The notes beneath the pieces are model-generated. The model saw only the letters and a program-made list of their open reading frames with translations. It searched no databases and had not been told where the DNA came from. Below are positions 1 through 6,869 of a stretch of DNA of 10,778 bases, piece by piece (the stretch's first letter is position 1; each line of letters starts with the position of its first letter). Location: positions 1 through 10,778 of the forward strand of contig CAMGFF010000050.1 in assembly GCA_946055125.1 (NCBI GenBank). Direction: 5' to 3'. The DNA comes from an uncultured Prevotellaceae bacterium. GTDB lineage: Bacteria; Bacteroidota; Bacteroidia; Bacteroidales; Muribaculaceae. Position numbers and translations under genes: made by a program.

Positions 1-21
1 CTAAATCAACCGAGCAAGCTC

Positions 22-53
22 TTTGATTTCGCTCTCGATTTGCTCTATCTTTG
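22..53 (+). promoter_or_regulatory. Bacteroidetes-type promoter, upstream copy
   Basis: A TTTG at 22-25 is separated by 20 bases from TATCTTTG at 46-53. This matches the Bacteroidetes sigma-ABfr pattern (TTTG, 19-21 bases, TAnnTTTG). Transcription would start near 58-60 and run through the second promoter copy into the sialidase gene. Confidence 0.7.
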
Positions 54-96
54 TAGAAGATAGGCGGCATCTCGGCTAAATCAACCGAGCAAGCTC

Positions 97-128
97 TTTG
101 ATTTCGCTCTCGATTTGCTCTATCTTTG
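97..128 (+). promoter_or_regulatory. Bacteroidetes-type promoter, sialidase-proximal copy
   Basis: TTTG at 97-100, a 20-base spacer, then TATCTTTG at 121-128: an exact match to the Bacteroidetes consensus. The predicted start near 133-135 gives a leader of about 25 bases before the ATG at 159. The leader is A-rich with no Shine-Dalgarno sequence, as usual in this phylum. It is identical to the copy 75 bp upstream. Confidence 0.8.
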
Positions 129-158
129 TAAATAAACAACCTAAAACCCCGAAAAACT

Positions 159-1544
159 ATGAAACTTTTTGCTTCTCTCCTCTGCCTCATCGCCGCCGCC
201 ATGCCGGCCGCGCTGCATGCACAGGCCAAAGTGCTCTTCAAGAGCGACACTGCCCGTAGCATCATCTACCGCATCCCCGCCCTCGTAGCTCATGGGCACA
301 ATCTTATCCTTTTCACCGACGACCGCTCGGCAGTGACCGACGCCACTGCATGGGGCGACATTGGCTCCGTGGGCAACATCAGCATCGTGGCCCGCTCAAG
401 CCGCAACTGCGGACGCTCCTGGAGCGACCAAGCGCGGGTGGTGGCTCAGGGAAAAGGCTCCGATGGCTTCCACACCGGACATGGCGATGCCGCAGTGGTG
501 TGCGACCGCTCTACCGGCCACATGCTCCTCATGTGCGCCAGCGGAACCGTGAGCTACGGCCGCAGCCGCGTGAGCGTTGGCCGCGACAGCAAGGGAGCCT
601 ACTGCCTCGACCTCGCCAAGGCGCAGAAGGTGGGACGCTACTACAGCTACGACGGTGGACGCTCGTGGCAAGGCGAGGAGGTCACTCCTCTTATCTATGG
701 CATCTTCGATACGCCCTCGGCAGCAACCATGGGCGAAAACAAGGTGCCCGTCACCCGACTCTTCTTCGGCAGCGGCAGGATTTGCCAGAGCAGCTTGATT
801 AAGCACGGCAGCCACTTCCGAATCTACTCGGTGCTGACCACCAACCAGGGAAGCCTCGTGCTGTTCTCCGACGATTTCGGCCTGCGCTGGAACGCCCTCG
901 GTGGTGCGGCTGCCCGCCCTGCCCCCAAGGGCGACGAGGCCAAGATTGAGGAACTCCCCGATGGCAGCGTGCTGCTAAGCTGCCGAATGATGGGTGGACG
1001 ATTATTCAACATCTTCCGATACTCCGACACTGCCTCAGCCGCAGGCGAGTGGGACGTACCGGTGGAATCATCTGACCTCGATGCTGGCGGAACTGCCACC
1101 CTGAATAATGCCTGCAATGGCGAAATCCTAATCGTCCCGGCTCGCGACTCCCGCGGCAATGCGGTGTATGTGGCTCTGCAGTCAACGCCTTTCGGCTCGG
1201 CCGAGTATCTCCCCACTAACGTCGACCGCCGATGCAATGTGTCGATCTACTGGAAAGTCCTCACCACAGCGGCCGACTTTGCCCGCTCGGAGTGCTTCGC
1301 CACCGGCTGGTCGCGCTTCGCCGTGACCAACACTCGCTCGGCCTACTCCACCATGGTGCTCGACGCAAAGAGCAACATCGCATTCGCCTACGAGGACAAT
1401 GGCGCAATGAAGCTCGTGGGCAGCCAGAATGCCGATGCCTACGACATCGCATTCCGCACACTCACCCTCCGCGAAATCACCGGCGGCGAGTGTTTCTTCA
1501 GCTCCTCCCCCACCCACCGCCAGGCCTTCCTCAAGCGCCGCTAA
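159..1544 (+). CDS. Secreted exo-alpha-sialidase (neuraminidase, GH33-like)
   Basis: Predicted to release terminal sialic acid from glycoconjugates such as mucin, acting outside the cytoplasm. The 461-residue product starts with a signal peptide (about 1-21, ending LHA before Q22). Sialidase features follow in order: YRIP at 37-40, whose Arg38 should be the first of the arginine triad; GDIG at 66-69, Asp67 a candidate acid/base; a Bacteroides-like GHGDAAVVCD segment (107-116); Asp-boxes at 163-170 (SYDGGRSW) and 237-244 (SDDFGLRW), plus a degenerate one at 81-88 with Asn for Asp; EAKIEELPDG at 260-269 followed by Arg276; Arg357 or Arg358 as the third triad arginine; and AYSTM with Tyr396 as likely nucleophile, then YE at 411-412. 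It is a lone catalytic domain with no clear carbohydrate-binding or sorting domain. It ends in tandem TAA stops and is driven by the duplicated promoter. Residue roles come from family comparison by eye. Family call is strong; linkage specificity is unknown. Confidence 0.92.
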   Translation: MKLFASLLCLIAAAMPAALHAQAKVLFKSDTARSIIYRIPALVAHGHNLILFTDDRSAVTDATAWGDIGSVGNISIVARSSRNCGRSWSDQARVVAQGKGSDGFHTGHGDAAVVCDRSTGHMLLMCASGTVSYGRSRVSVGRDSKGAYCLDLAKAQKVGRYYSYDGGRSWQGEEVTPLIYGIFDTPSAATMGENKVPVTRLFFGSGRICQSSLIKHGSHFRIYSVLTTNQGSLVLFSDDFGLRWNALGGAAARPAPKGDEAKIEELPDGSVLLSCRMMGGRLFNIFRYSDTASAAGEWDVPVESSDLDAGGTATLNNACNGEILIVPARDSRGNAVYVALQSTPFGSAEYLPTNVDRRCNVSIYWKVLTTAADFARSECFATGWSRFAVTNTRSAYSTMVLDAKSNIAFAYEDNGAMKLVGSQNADAYDIAFRTLTLREITGGECFFSSSPTHRQAFLKRR

Positions 1545-1565
1545 TAATATAGTAGTGAATAATAG

Positions 1566-1627
1566 TATCTAATATCTGCTATCTAAAATATCTAAAAATA
1601 TCTAATATCTGCTATCTAATATCTAAA
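1566..1627. repeat. AT-rich array with 7-nt period between convergent genes
   Basis: On the + strand the stretch is built from TATCTAA and TATCTGC units with short A-rich interruptions. A 21-base block occurs identically at 1566-1586 and 1599-1619. On the - strand the units read TTAGATA/GCAGATA, and the first contains the TAG stop codon (1623-1625) of the DUF3943 gene. Most units supply a stop triplet on both strands (TAA on +, TAG on -), and the 7-nt step shifts the frame each time. No hairpin terminator is visible between the two convergent genes. Confidence 0.9.
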
Positions 1628-2465
1628 ACGTGATTCCCAGCGCCAGCCCTTGCGGCAGGGGGCTTAGTGTCGCCATGCTCTTGCGGCAGGGATTCCCGGC
1701 CAGCAGCCCCACCACCTCATTCACCGGGTCGATGAGGAATGCCACCACATTGCCCAGCAGGCGCGAGCCAAAGAGCGTGTAGCCCCGGCTCACTATGTGC
1801 CGCTTTAGCATGTAGAAGCTCTCGCCTATTATCATCCCGGCAAAGGGCGTGATGATGAGGTCTTGCAGCGACGGAATCTCCATGAATGCCTCTATGCCAT
1901 ATTCCCAAAACACCGTCGATACTGCCGCCGAGTAGAGCGCCGACCACAATATGTTGCACCCCGAGCTGCGTGCGCTCATGTAGTAGGCCGCGCCGCCATA
2001 GGGGTGTAGCACATAATTGAAGATGAAGTTGTCGCCGTCCCACACCGGCCCGGCCTTCACATGTGTGCTCCACCGCTTCCAGAAAGGGATGGAGGTGATG
2101 CGCTCCTTGTTCCACGCCGTGGCATCCTCGGGAAGAGCCTGAAGCACGCCGAGGGCGGCGATTCCCGCCACATAGAGTGCGCCGGTGTTGATTGCGAGGC
2201 GTCGGTAGTTGGGATGGTTGGCAGTGGTGGAATAGGGCAGGTCGTAGACGTTGACCTCGCGCCGGGGCTTTGGCAGCGTGGCAAGGTGGACTTGCAAAGG
2301 CCGGTAGTCGATTGCCGGCAGGTCGGGTAGCGTGCAACTGTCGGTTATGGCAGCAGGAGCATTGACAGCGGGCGTCTCGGCCTTGCAGATACAGCTTGTA
2401 GCCGCAATGAGCACGCCCGCAACGAGCCAATGCAAGTGTGTGTGTTTTCGATAGCAGTAAACCAT
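1623..2465 (-). CDS. DUF3943 family envelope protein
   Basis: Family of unknown function (DUF3943), found mainly in Bacteroidetes. I chose the ATG at 2465 (280 residues) because it opens a good signal peptide: a basic/His n-region, a hydrophobic LVAGVLIAAT core and likely cleavage after CKA (about residue 29). The frame stays open to an ATG at 2546, which would put 27 polar residues before the signal peptide. Family features in 280-residue numbering: HPYGGAAYY (154-162), WEYGIEAFMEIPSLQDLI (187-204), a following GE (214-215) and DPVNEVVG (246-253). The chain ends LALGITF; a terminal Phe is common in outer-membrane beta-barrels, so an outer-membrane site is possible. It is convergent with the sialidase and its TAG stop lies inside the heptamer array. 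Function unknown; family call by recall of conserved motifs. Confidence 0.75.
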   Translation of the reverse strand: MVYCYRKHTHLHWLVAGVLIAATSCICKAETPAVNAPAAITDSCTLPDLPAIDYRPLQVHLATLPKPRREVNVYDLPYSTTANHPNYRRLAINTGALYVAGIAALGVLQALPEDATAWNKERITSIPFWKRWSTHVKAGPVWDGDNFIFNYVLHPYGGAAYYMSARSSGCNILWSALYSAAVSTVFWEYGIEAFMEIPSLQDLIITPFAGMIIGESFYMLKRHIVSRGYTLFGSRLLGNVVAFLIDPVNEVVGLLAGNPCRKSMATLSPLPQGLALGITF

Positions 2466-2554
2466 AAATATCGCATTAAGATTATTCTCCCCGTCAGTCT
2501 TCACAGGGAAGGTTTCCATTCTCTTGATAAAACCATTGAATAACAAAATCTGTT

Positions 2555-2562
2555 CAAAGATA
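2555..2562 (-). promoter_or_regulatory. Putative -7 element for the DUF3943 gene
   Basis: The - strand reads TATCTTTG here, the same -7 sequence as the sialidase promoter. No TTTG or TTG is present at 19-21 bases upstream, so the match is partial. A start near 2550 would leave an approximately 85-base leader before the ATG at 2465. It would also nearly abolish any leader for the alternative ATG at 2546, which supports the downstream start. Confidence 0.45.
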
Positions 2563-2715
2563 CAGGCAAAATCCCATAGTGCATTGTTCCGAATTTCCAG
2601 AGATTTGCCCCGAAATGCACTTATGTGTGATATGGAATACTAAAAGAGGAAAATTGAACAGCGTGGCATCACTGCCGCACCGCCGCCACGGCACGGTGTA
2701 GGGTGAAAACACGAA

Positions 2716-2754
2716 AGCCGGGCGGCCGATATTATGTGTCGGGGCCGCCCGGCT
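2716..2754 (-). terminator. GC-rich hairpin terminator of the S8 protease gene
   Basis: A perfect 12-bp inverted repeat: AGCCGGGCGGCC at 2716-2727 and GGCCGCCCGGCT at 2743-2754, with a 15-base loop. On the - strand the stem is followed by an interrupted T-rich tail (TTTCGTGTTTTC). It lies about 30 bases past the protease stop codon. The remaining gap toward the DUF3943 gene (2563-2715) shows nothing further that I recognise. Confidence 0.75.
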
Positions 2755-2785
2755 GTGGGGTTGTTGCTGCTTGTGTGTGTGGCTG

Positions 2786-4990
2786 CTACCTGACTATGAG
2801 CTTTGTGGTGGCAACAGCCTTGTTTCCCGCCACTCTCACAATGTAGGTGCCTGGTGCGAGAGTGCCGCTGAGGTCGATGTCGGCACTGCCGGCCGATAAG
2901 TCGATGCGCTGCGATGCGGCAAGTGAGCCGCTGATGCCGTAAACGCTCACCGTCGCCACGCCCTCATTTGCTGCGAGGATGGAGAAGCGGCCGTCGGCAG
3001 TGCAGTTGCCTATGATGATGGGCTGCTTCTCGGCCATGGCATTGCCCACGCCGGTTGTGCGATAAATATACTTGAGTCCCTCAAATGAATCAATCTTGCC
3101 ATAGCCCCACTTTTCAGTCTCCGATTGCGTGTTCTCATCATTGACGGCTGTTTCGGCAAAAATTTTCATTATGTCCTCCGGAGTGAGCAGCGGATTTGCC
3201 TCAAGCCAGGTGGCAATGATTCCCGACACTACCGGACACGACATCGAAGTGCCCATCATCGAGGCCCAAAGGTTGTTGCGGCCGAAAGCCTCCTGTGCCT
3301 CTTCGTAGTAATCGCTCTGATAGCTGTCGTAGTTGCTTATCGACGAAATCAGCTTCTGTCCGGGTGCCACAATCTCGGGCTTCGGGCGGCCGTCGATAGT
3401 CGGGCCCCAGCTTGAGAAGTAAGAAATCTTTCCGAGATCATCCTCCGAACCGCGCGAAACATAAGAACCCACTGAAATCGACTTGCTGCCGCAAGCCATA
3501 GTGTTAATCGACATCTCGCTGTCGCCCTCGGTGTAGTCTTCAAAACCTCCCATGCTGAACTCAGTGCTGGGATTGCTCCAAAGTTGCAGACTCTCACCGT
3601 CTTCTCCTTCCACTACCAGCGCGAGTTTGTAGCTCTTGCTCGTCATTTTTCCTGTGGTTTCGATGTAGATATTGTTGCCACAGGGTGTATTACCATTGTA
3701 TTGCATCGAGATTGTGCCATTGAAATAGTCCGAAATTCCCTCCGGCAGCCTTACGGTAGGATTATCGGCACTGCATGTGGCGGTTGTCGTGTAGTAGAGC
3801 TGTCCGTCGTTTTTATCCACCACGGCAAGGTAGGCGCTCAGTTTTCCGGCAGTGAACATGTCGATATACGAATTAATTCGGCCCAACCAGTTGTAGATGA
3901 TAGTCTTCAGCGGCTTAGAGTCGGCAAAAGTGTGGCAGATGTGGATATTGTCGCTTCCACTGTTTCCGGCCGATACGCACACTATCTTGCCCGGACCCAC
4001 AAGGCGGTCGATTATCAAAGACTCCAAATCCTCGCCATTGTGCAGTCCCGTATTGTAACCGAGGCTCAGATTGACAACGGTGGGCATGTTCAGCTCGTCG
4101 GCCTTGTCGAAGATATAGGCCACGGAGTTGATTATGTTCACAGTCGAGAGGTTATCCGTGCCACAGGCAATCAGTTTGGTGTCGGGAGCAAATCCCCTGT
4201 AAGCGTTGCCGTAGGAGCCGGCAGCCGTGCCTATGGTGTGAGTTCCGTGTGAGTCGTCTTCGGTATCGGTGGTAAGCCCCTTAATAGCCTCATCGGTAAA
4301 GAAGAACGAGCCGGGCAGTTCGCCGGTAGTGAAATCGGCCTCAAATGAAGCTGCGTTATATTTTACCACACGGCCGGTGTATTTTTCTCCGTCATTGCTG
4401 TCGGGCAGATACACGGCAAGGAAGCGGGTGGAGCCGTCGGCATTGCGGAAATTAGCGTGGTTGAAGTCGATTCCGGCATCGACCGTGCCATAAATCACAC
4501 CTTTGCCGGTGTATGGCGAAATTCCGGCAGCCTCATCGCCGGCAAGCGTGCTGTTGTGCGATGTCATGCTGCGGGCATTGTCGTTGAGCAGCCGGGCACG
4601 GCGCGCAATATCCACACGCACCACATTCTCACTCTCTATCACGGCGTTCATTGCATCGAGCGGAATCTGTGCGGTGAGGCAGTCGCCCACCTTCACGCCC
4701 GGCTTCACGCCGAGTGCCTCAAGCTCGCCAATCTGCGCCTCATCGGCAACGCGCACTATGGCATCCACATAGCTTCGGCCACCTATCTTCTTCAGCGACC
4801 TTGCGGCAAAGCCACGAGCGCCATCCTTCGACTTTGCGATTTCCATTACCGCCTTTGCATCATGCCTCATAAGTTCATTCACCGCACGATACTCATTGAG
4901 CATCATCTGCGAATAGCCCGACAGCTTCGATTGTGCCATGACAACCGTAGCGAGGAGCACCAATCCGAATAAAGTAAAGATTCTCTTCAT
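2786..4990 (-). CDS. Secreted subtilisin-like S8 serine protease with C-terminal sorting-type domain
   Basis: Predicted secreted endopeptidase of 734 residues. A signal peptide covers about 1-19 (cleavage at VMA before Q20). Residues 25-135 look like a propeptide-type domain. The catalytic triad is visible: Asp171 in GTVDAGID, His248 in DSHGTHTIGTAAG, and Ser582 in GTSMSCPVVSG. The oxyanion Asn343 sits in VSAGNSG (339-345), and KPEIVAPG is at 537-544. About 160 residues between the AGN motif and the SYFSSWGP segment (523-530) form a large insert within the catalytic fold; such inserts are common in Bacteroidetes S8 enzymes. The last 70 residues (about 665-734) are beta-rich, with a GTYIVRV turn and a KLIVR end, like a type IX secretion type A sorting domain. 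That implies export across the outer membrane, probably with anchoring. Substrate unknown. The terminator hairpin follows directly. Confidence 0.93.
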   Translation of the reverse strand: MKRIFTLFGLVLLATVVMAQSKLSGYSQMMLNEYRAVNELMRHDAKAVMEIAKSKDGARGFAARSLKKIGGRSYVDAIVRVADEAQIGELEALGVKPGVKVGDCLTAQIPLDAMNAVIESENVVRVDIARRARLLNDNARSMTSHNSTLAGDEAAGISPYTGKGVIYGTVDAGIDFNHANFRNADGSTRFLAVYLPDSNDGEKYTGRVVKYNAASFEADFTTGELPGSFFFTDEAIKGLTTDTEDDSHGTHTIGTAAGSYGNAYRGFAPDTKLIACGTDNLSTVNIINSVAYIFDKADELNMPTVVNLSLGYNTGLHNGEDLESLIIDRLVGPGKIVCVSAGNSGSDNIHICHTFADSKPLKTIIYNWLGRINSYIDMFTAGKLSAYLAVVDKNDGQLYYTTTATCSADNPTVRLPEGISDYFNGTISMQYNGNTPCGNNIYIETTGKMTSKSYKLALVVEGEDGESLQLWSNPSTEFSMGGFEDYTEGDSEMSINTMACGSKSISVGSYVSRGSEDDLGKISYFSSWGPTIDGRPKPEIVAPGQKLISSISNYDSYQSDYYEEAQEAFGRNNLWASMMGTSMSCPVVSGIIATWLEANPLLTPEDIMKIFAETAVNDENTQSETEKWGYGKIDSFEGLKYIYRTTGVGNAMAEKQPIIIGNCTADGRFSILAANEGVATVSVYGISGSLAASQRIDLSAGSADIDLSGTLAPGTYIVRVAGNKAVATTKLIVR

Positions 4991-5103
4991 AATTATTTAA
5001 GATTCATTTAATAATACTGATTCTTTAGCAATACAAATTCCAATTTTTCGAGGGAAAAACGCAATAATATGTACCGATAAAGCAATTTTTATATTTCCTA
5101 TTG

Positions 5104-5111
5104 CAAATATA
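5104..5111 (-). promoter_or_regulatory. Putative -7 element for the S8 protease gene
   Basis: The - strand reads TATATTTG, matching TAnnTTTG. No clear -33 TTTG lies at the right distance. A start near 5099 would give an AT-rich leader of about 108 bases before the ATG at 4990. The 179-bp gap 4991-5169 holds only this candidate and a weak AT-rich hairpin beside the start codon. It is the only promoter candidate I see between rnhB and the protease gene. Confidence 0.4.
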
Positions 5112-5169
5112 AGCAGAAAATCCGAAAAAAGACAGTTTTTTTTGAGGATAATATTTGGCCGTGAGCCGG

Positions 5170-5766
5170 TTAGAAGAGTGAAAGCTGAGGGTCGAGGAGC
5201 TGAAACGTGCGGCGGTGGTGCGGCGTGACGCCGTATTCCGCGATGGCTGCGCGGTGAGCCTTGGTGGGATAGCCTTTGTTGCCCTCCCAGCCATATTGGG
5301 GATAGTCGGCGGCTATGCGGCGCATGTACTCGTCGCGGTGCGTCTTGGCAAGCACCGAGGCGGCTGCGATGCTCATCATCTTGCCGTCGCCCTTCACGAT
5401 GCAAGTGTGGGGTATGCCGGGATAGGGAATGAAGCGGTTACCGTCGATGAGCAGAGCCTCCGGGCGCACCCCAAGGCGGTCGATGGCTCGGTGCATTGCG
5501 GTGAACGAAGCCCGCAGGATGTTGATTTCGTCGATTTCCTGTGGCGACACAAATTCCACCGCCCATGCCAGTGCCTCGCGCTCTATCACGGGGCGAAGCA
5601 AGTCGCGCTGGCGCTCGCTGAGCTGCTTCGAGTCGTTGAGAAGCTCATTGGAGAAGTCGGGCGGCAGAATCACCGCCGCTGCCGTCACCGGTCCGGCAAG
5701 GCATCCGCGTCCGGCCTCATCGCAGCCGGCCTCAATGCGTCCTATTTCAAGAAATTGCTGCAACAT
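5170..5766 (-). CDS. rnhB: Ribonuclease HII
   Basis: Cytoplasmic endonuclease that cuts the RNA strand of RNA-DNA hybrids. It removes single ribonucleotides misincorporated into DNA. With the ATG at 5766 the product is 198 residues, normal for the family. The type 2 RNase H signature GCDEAGRGCLAGPV is at 14-27, with Asp16 and Glu17 binding metal. Asp108 (LLIDGN) and Asp145 (AKTHRDEY) complete the acidic site. NDSKQLS (44-50) and the C-terminal GYPTKAH (165-171) and YGVTPHHRRTF (178-188) motifs are also family hallmarks. An in-frame TTG at 5781 could add five residues, but the family normally begins just before IEAGCDEAGRG, so the ATG is preferred. The gene follows the prenyl synthase in the same direction across a 109-bp repeat-filled gap with no promoter motif; co-transcription is likely. 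Confidence 0.96.
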   Translation of the reverse strand: MLQQFLEIGRIEAGCDEAGRGCLAGPVTAAAVILPPDFSNELLNDSKQLSERQRDLLRPVIEREALAWAVEFVSPQEIDEINILRASFTAMHRAIDRLGVRPEALLIDGNRFIPYPGIPHTCIVKGDGKMMSIAAASVLAKTHRDEYMRRIAADYPQYGWEGNKGYPTKAHRAAIAEYGVTPHHRRTFQLLDPQLSLF

Positions 5767-5782
5767 AAATTTCAAAAGCAAC

Positions 5783-5825
5783 AGGTAAATAGGTAAGAGG
5801 TAAGAGGTAAGAGGTGAGAGGTAAA
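5783..5825. repeat. AGGTAAG heptamer array upstream of rnhB
   Basis: Six tandem units begin at 5783: AGGTAAAT, three exact AGGTAAG units (5791-5811), AGGTGAG and AGGTAAA. The period is 7 nt after the first 8-nt unit. On the rnhB strand the array reads CTTACCT and lies about 17 bases upstream of its ATG, so it would form part of the leader of any prenyl synthase-rnhB transcript. It is unrelated in sequence to the array at 5846-5884. Confidence 0.92.
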
Positions 5826-5845
5826 AGAGCGATAGTAATGCTATC

Positions 5846-5884
5846 CCCTATTTCCTATACCCTATTTCCTATACCCTATTTCCT
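5846..5884. repeat. CCCTATTTCCTATA array (14-nt, 2 x 7) at the prenyl synthase stop
   Basis: Two exact 14-base units (5846-5859 and 5860-5873) and a partial third (5874-5884). Each unit is two related heptamers, CCCTATT and TCCTATA. On the - strand TAG recurs every 7 nt, and the TAG at 5876-5878 is the actual stop codon of the polyprenyl synthase. The array therefore includes the last codons of the gene and appears to have grown outward from its 3' end. Confidence 0.92.
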
Positions 5885-6850
5885 CCTCGCTATGATATAG
5901 TCAAATATCAGCCTGAATGAATCGAGCTTCTCCGAGTGGGGCAAGGTGGAAATCAGGGCATCGGCCTCACGCTTTATCTCCTCCATGCGCGAGTAGGCGT
6001 AGTCGATGCCGCCCTGCTCCTTGGCGTAGGCAATAAGTGTGGCAATATCATCTGCATCAAGAATATCCTTGTGGCTCAGCTCCACCATCTCCTCGTGGCG
6101 CGGCGCTTCGGTGCGCGTCAGGGCATAAATCAGCGGAAGCGTCATCTTTCCCTCGCGCAGGTCGTTGCCCGTGGGCTTTCCCACCTCCTTGTTGTCGAAG
6201 TAGTCGAATATATCGTCCTTTATCTGGAAGCACATCCCAAGCATCTCGGCATATTGCATGAGCGTGCGTAGCTGCTCCTCGGGTGCCCCGGCGGCATAGC
6301 CGCCCACCTCCACACAGCTGCAAAACAGCGACGCCGTCTTCTTGCGGATTATCTCAAGATAGGTGCGCTCGTCCACGTTGCGGCTCCGCGCATTGTCGAT
6401 CTGCTCTATCTCGCCCAGCGACAGCGCACGGCCTAAGCTCGACATCGCCGTAATCACCCTGAAGTCTTTCGTGTATTCGGCGCAGTGCAGCGCCCCGCTC
6501 ACGAAGAAGTCGCCCACAAGCACTGCTATGTGGTTGTCCCACACCCGGTTGATGGTGGGGCGGCCTCGGCGCTCGAGCGACTCGTCGATCACATCATCGT
6601 GAATGAGTGAGGCATTGTGCAGCAGCTCTATCGCCGCTCCGGCGTGCAGCACGCGGTCGGTGACCTCGCCAAAGTATTTGCCGCTCAGTATCACCAGTAT
6701 GGGCCTTATCTGCTTCCCCTTGGCAAGCAGGAAATTGTGCACCACCTGCTGCATGAGCGGGCTCGAGCTCCTCAGGGTCTCCTCGATGATGGCGTTAAGC
6801 CCCAAGAGTTCTTTTTGTATGCTGTTCTGGATATCCTTGATTGTTACCAT
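5876..6850 (-). CDS. Long-chain all-trans polyprenyl diphosphate synthase
   Basis: Condenses isopentenyl diphosphate onto allylic diphosphates to build a linear isoprenoid chain. In a Bacteroidales cell the most likely product is the menaquinone side-chain precursor. The 324-residue length is typical. GKQIRP is at 45-50. The first aspartate-rich motif is DDVID (Asp85, Asp86, Asp89) within LIHDDVIDESLERRGRPT. The second is DDIFDYF (Asp212, Asp213, Asp216), followed by KPTGNDLREGKMTLPL (225-240). The residue five before the first motif is Ala80, and small residues there usually go with long products; exact chain length cannot be read. The start at 6850 is supported by a canonical promoter 20 bases upstream. 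AAGGA abuts the ATG with no spacer and is unlikely to act as a Shine-Dalgarno site. Its stop codon lies inside a repeat array. Confidence 0.93.
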   Translation of the reverse strand: MVTIKDIQNSIQKELLGLNAIIEETLRSSSPLMQQVVHNFLLAKGKQIRPILVILSGKYFGEVTDRVLHAGAAIELLHNASLIHDDVIDESLERRGRPTINRVWDNHIAVLVGDFFVSGALHCAEYTKDFRVITAMSSLGRALSLGEIEQIDNARSRNVDERTYLEIIRKKTASLFCSCVEVGGYAAGAPEEQLRTLMQYAEMLGMCFQIKDDIFDYFDNKEVGKPTGNDLREGKMTLPLIYALTRTEAPRHEEMVELSHKDILDADDIATLIAYAKEQGGIDYAYSRMEEIKREADALISTLPHSEKLDSFRLIFDYIIARRK

Positions 6851-6869
6851 TCCTTAGCGGTTTGAGTTG

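Larger units (their letters stand above)
1..130. repeat. 55-bp direct repeat, two identical copies 75 bp apart
   Basis: Positions 1-55 and 76-130 are identical over 55 bases. The 20 bases between them (56-75) are unique. The identity stops exactly at 55/130: the next bases are G and A. The first copy begins at the window edge, so more copies may lie to the left. Each copy contains a full Bacteroidetes-type promoter (see the two promoter entries). A short inverted repeat, CTCGG (71-75) with CCGAG (85-89), spans the left junction of copy 2. There is no open reading frame or transposon-like end here, so a local tandem duplication of promoter DNA is the simplest reading. Confidence 0.95.

Noticed and set aside
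1..130. CRISPR array or insertion-sequence end
   Set aside because: Only two copies with a single 20-bp spacer are visible, and the repeat contains a promoter. There are no cas genes, terminal inverted repeats or transposase nearby.
3584..4252. A 222-codon open frame on the + strand opposite the S8 protease
   Set aside because: It lies fully antisense to a clear protease gene, has no family resemblance, promoter or leader, and matches what GC-rich codon use produces by chance. Similar antisense frames opposite sialidase, rnhB, recF, lysO and the GIN gene were dropped for the same reason.
4992..5015. AT-rich inverted repeat (ATTATT/AATAAT) just upstream of the protease start codon
   Set aside because: The stem is six A/T pairs with a mismatch further in, too weak for a terminator or a convincing translation switch.
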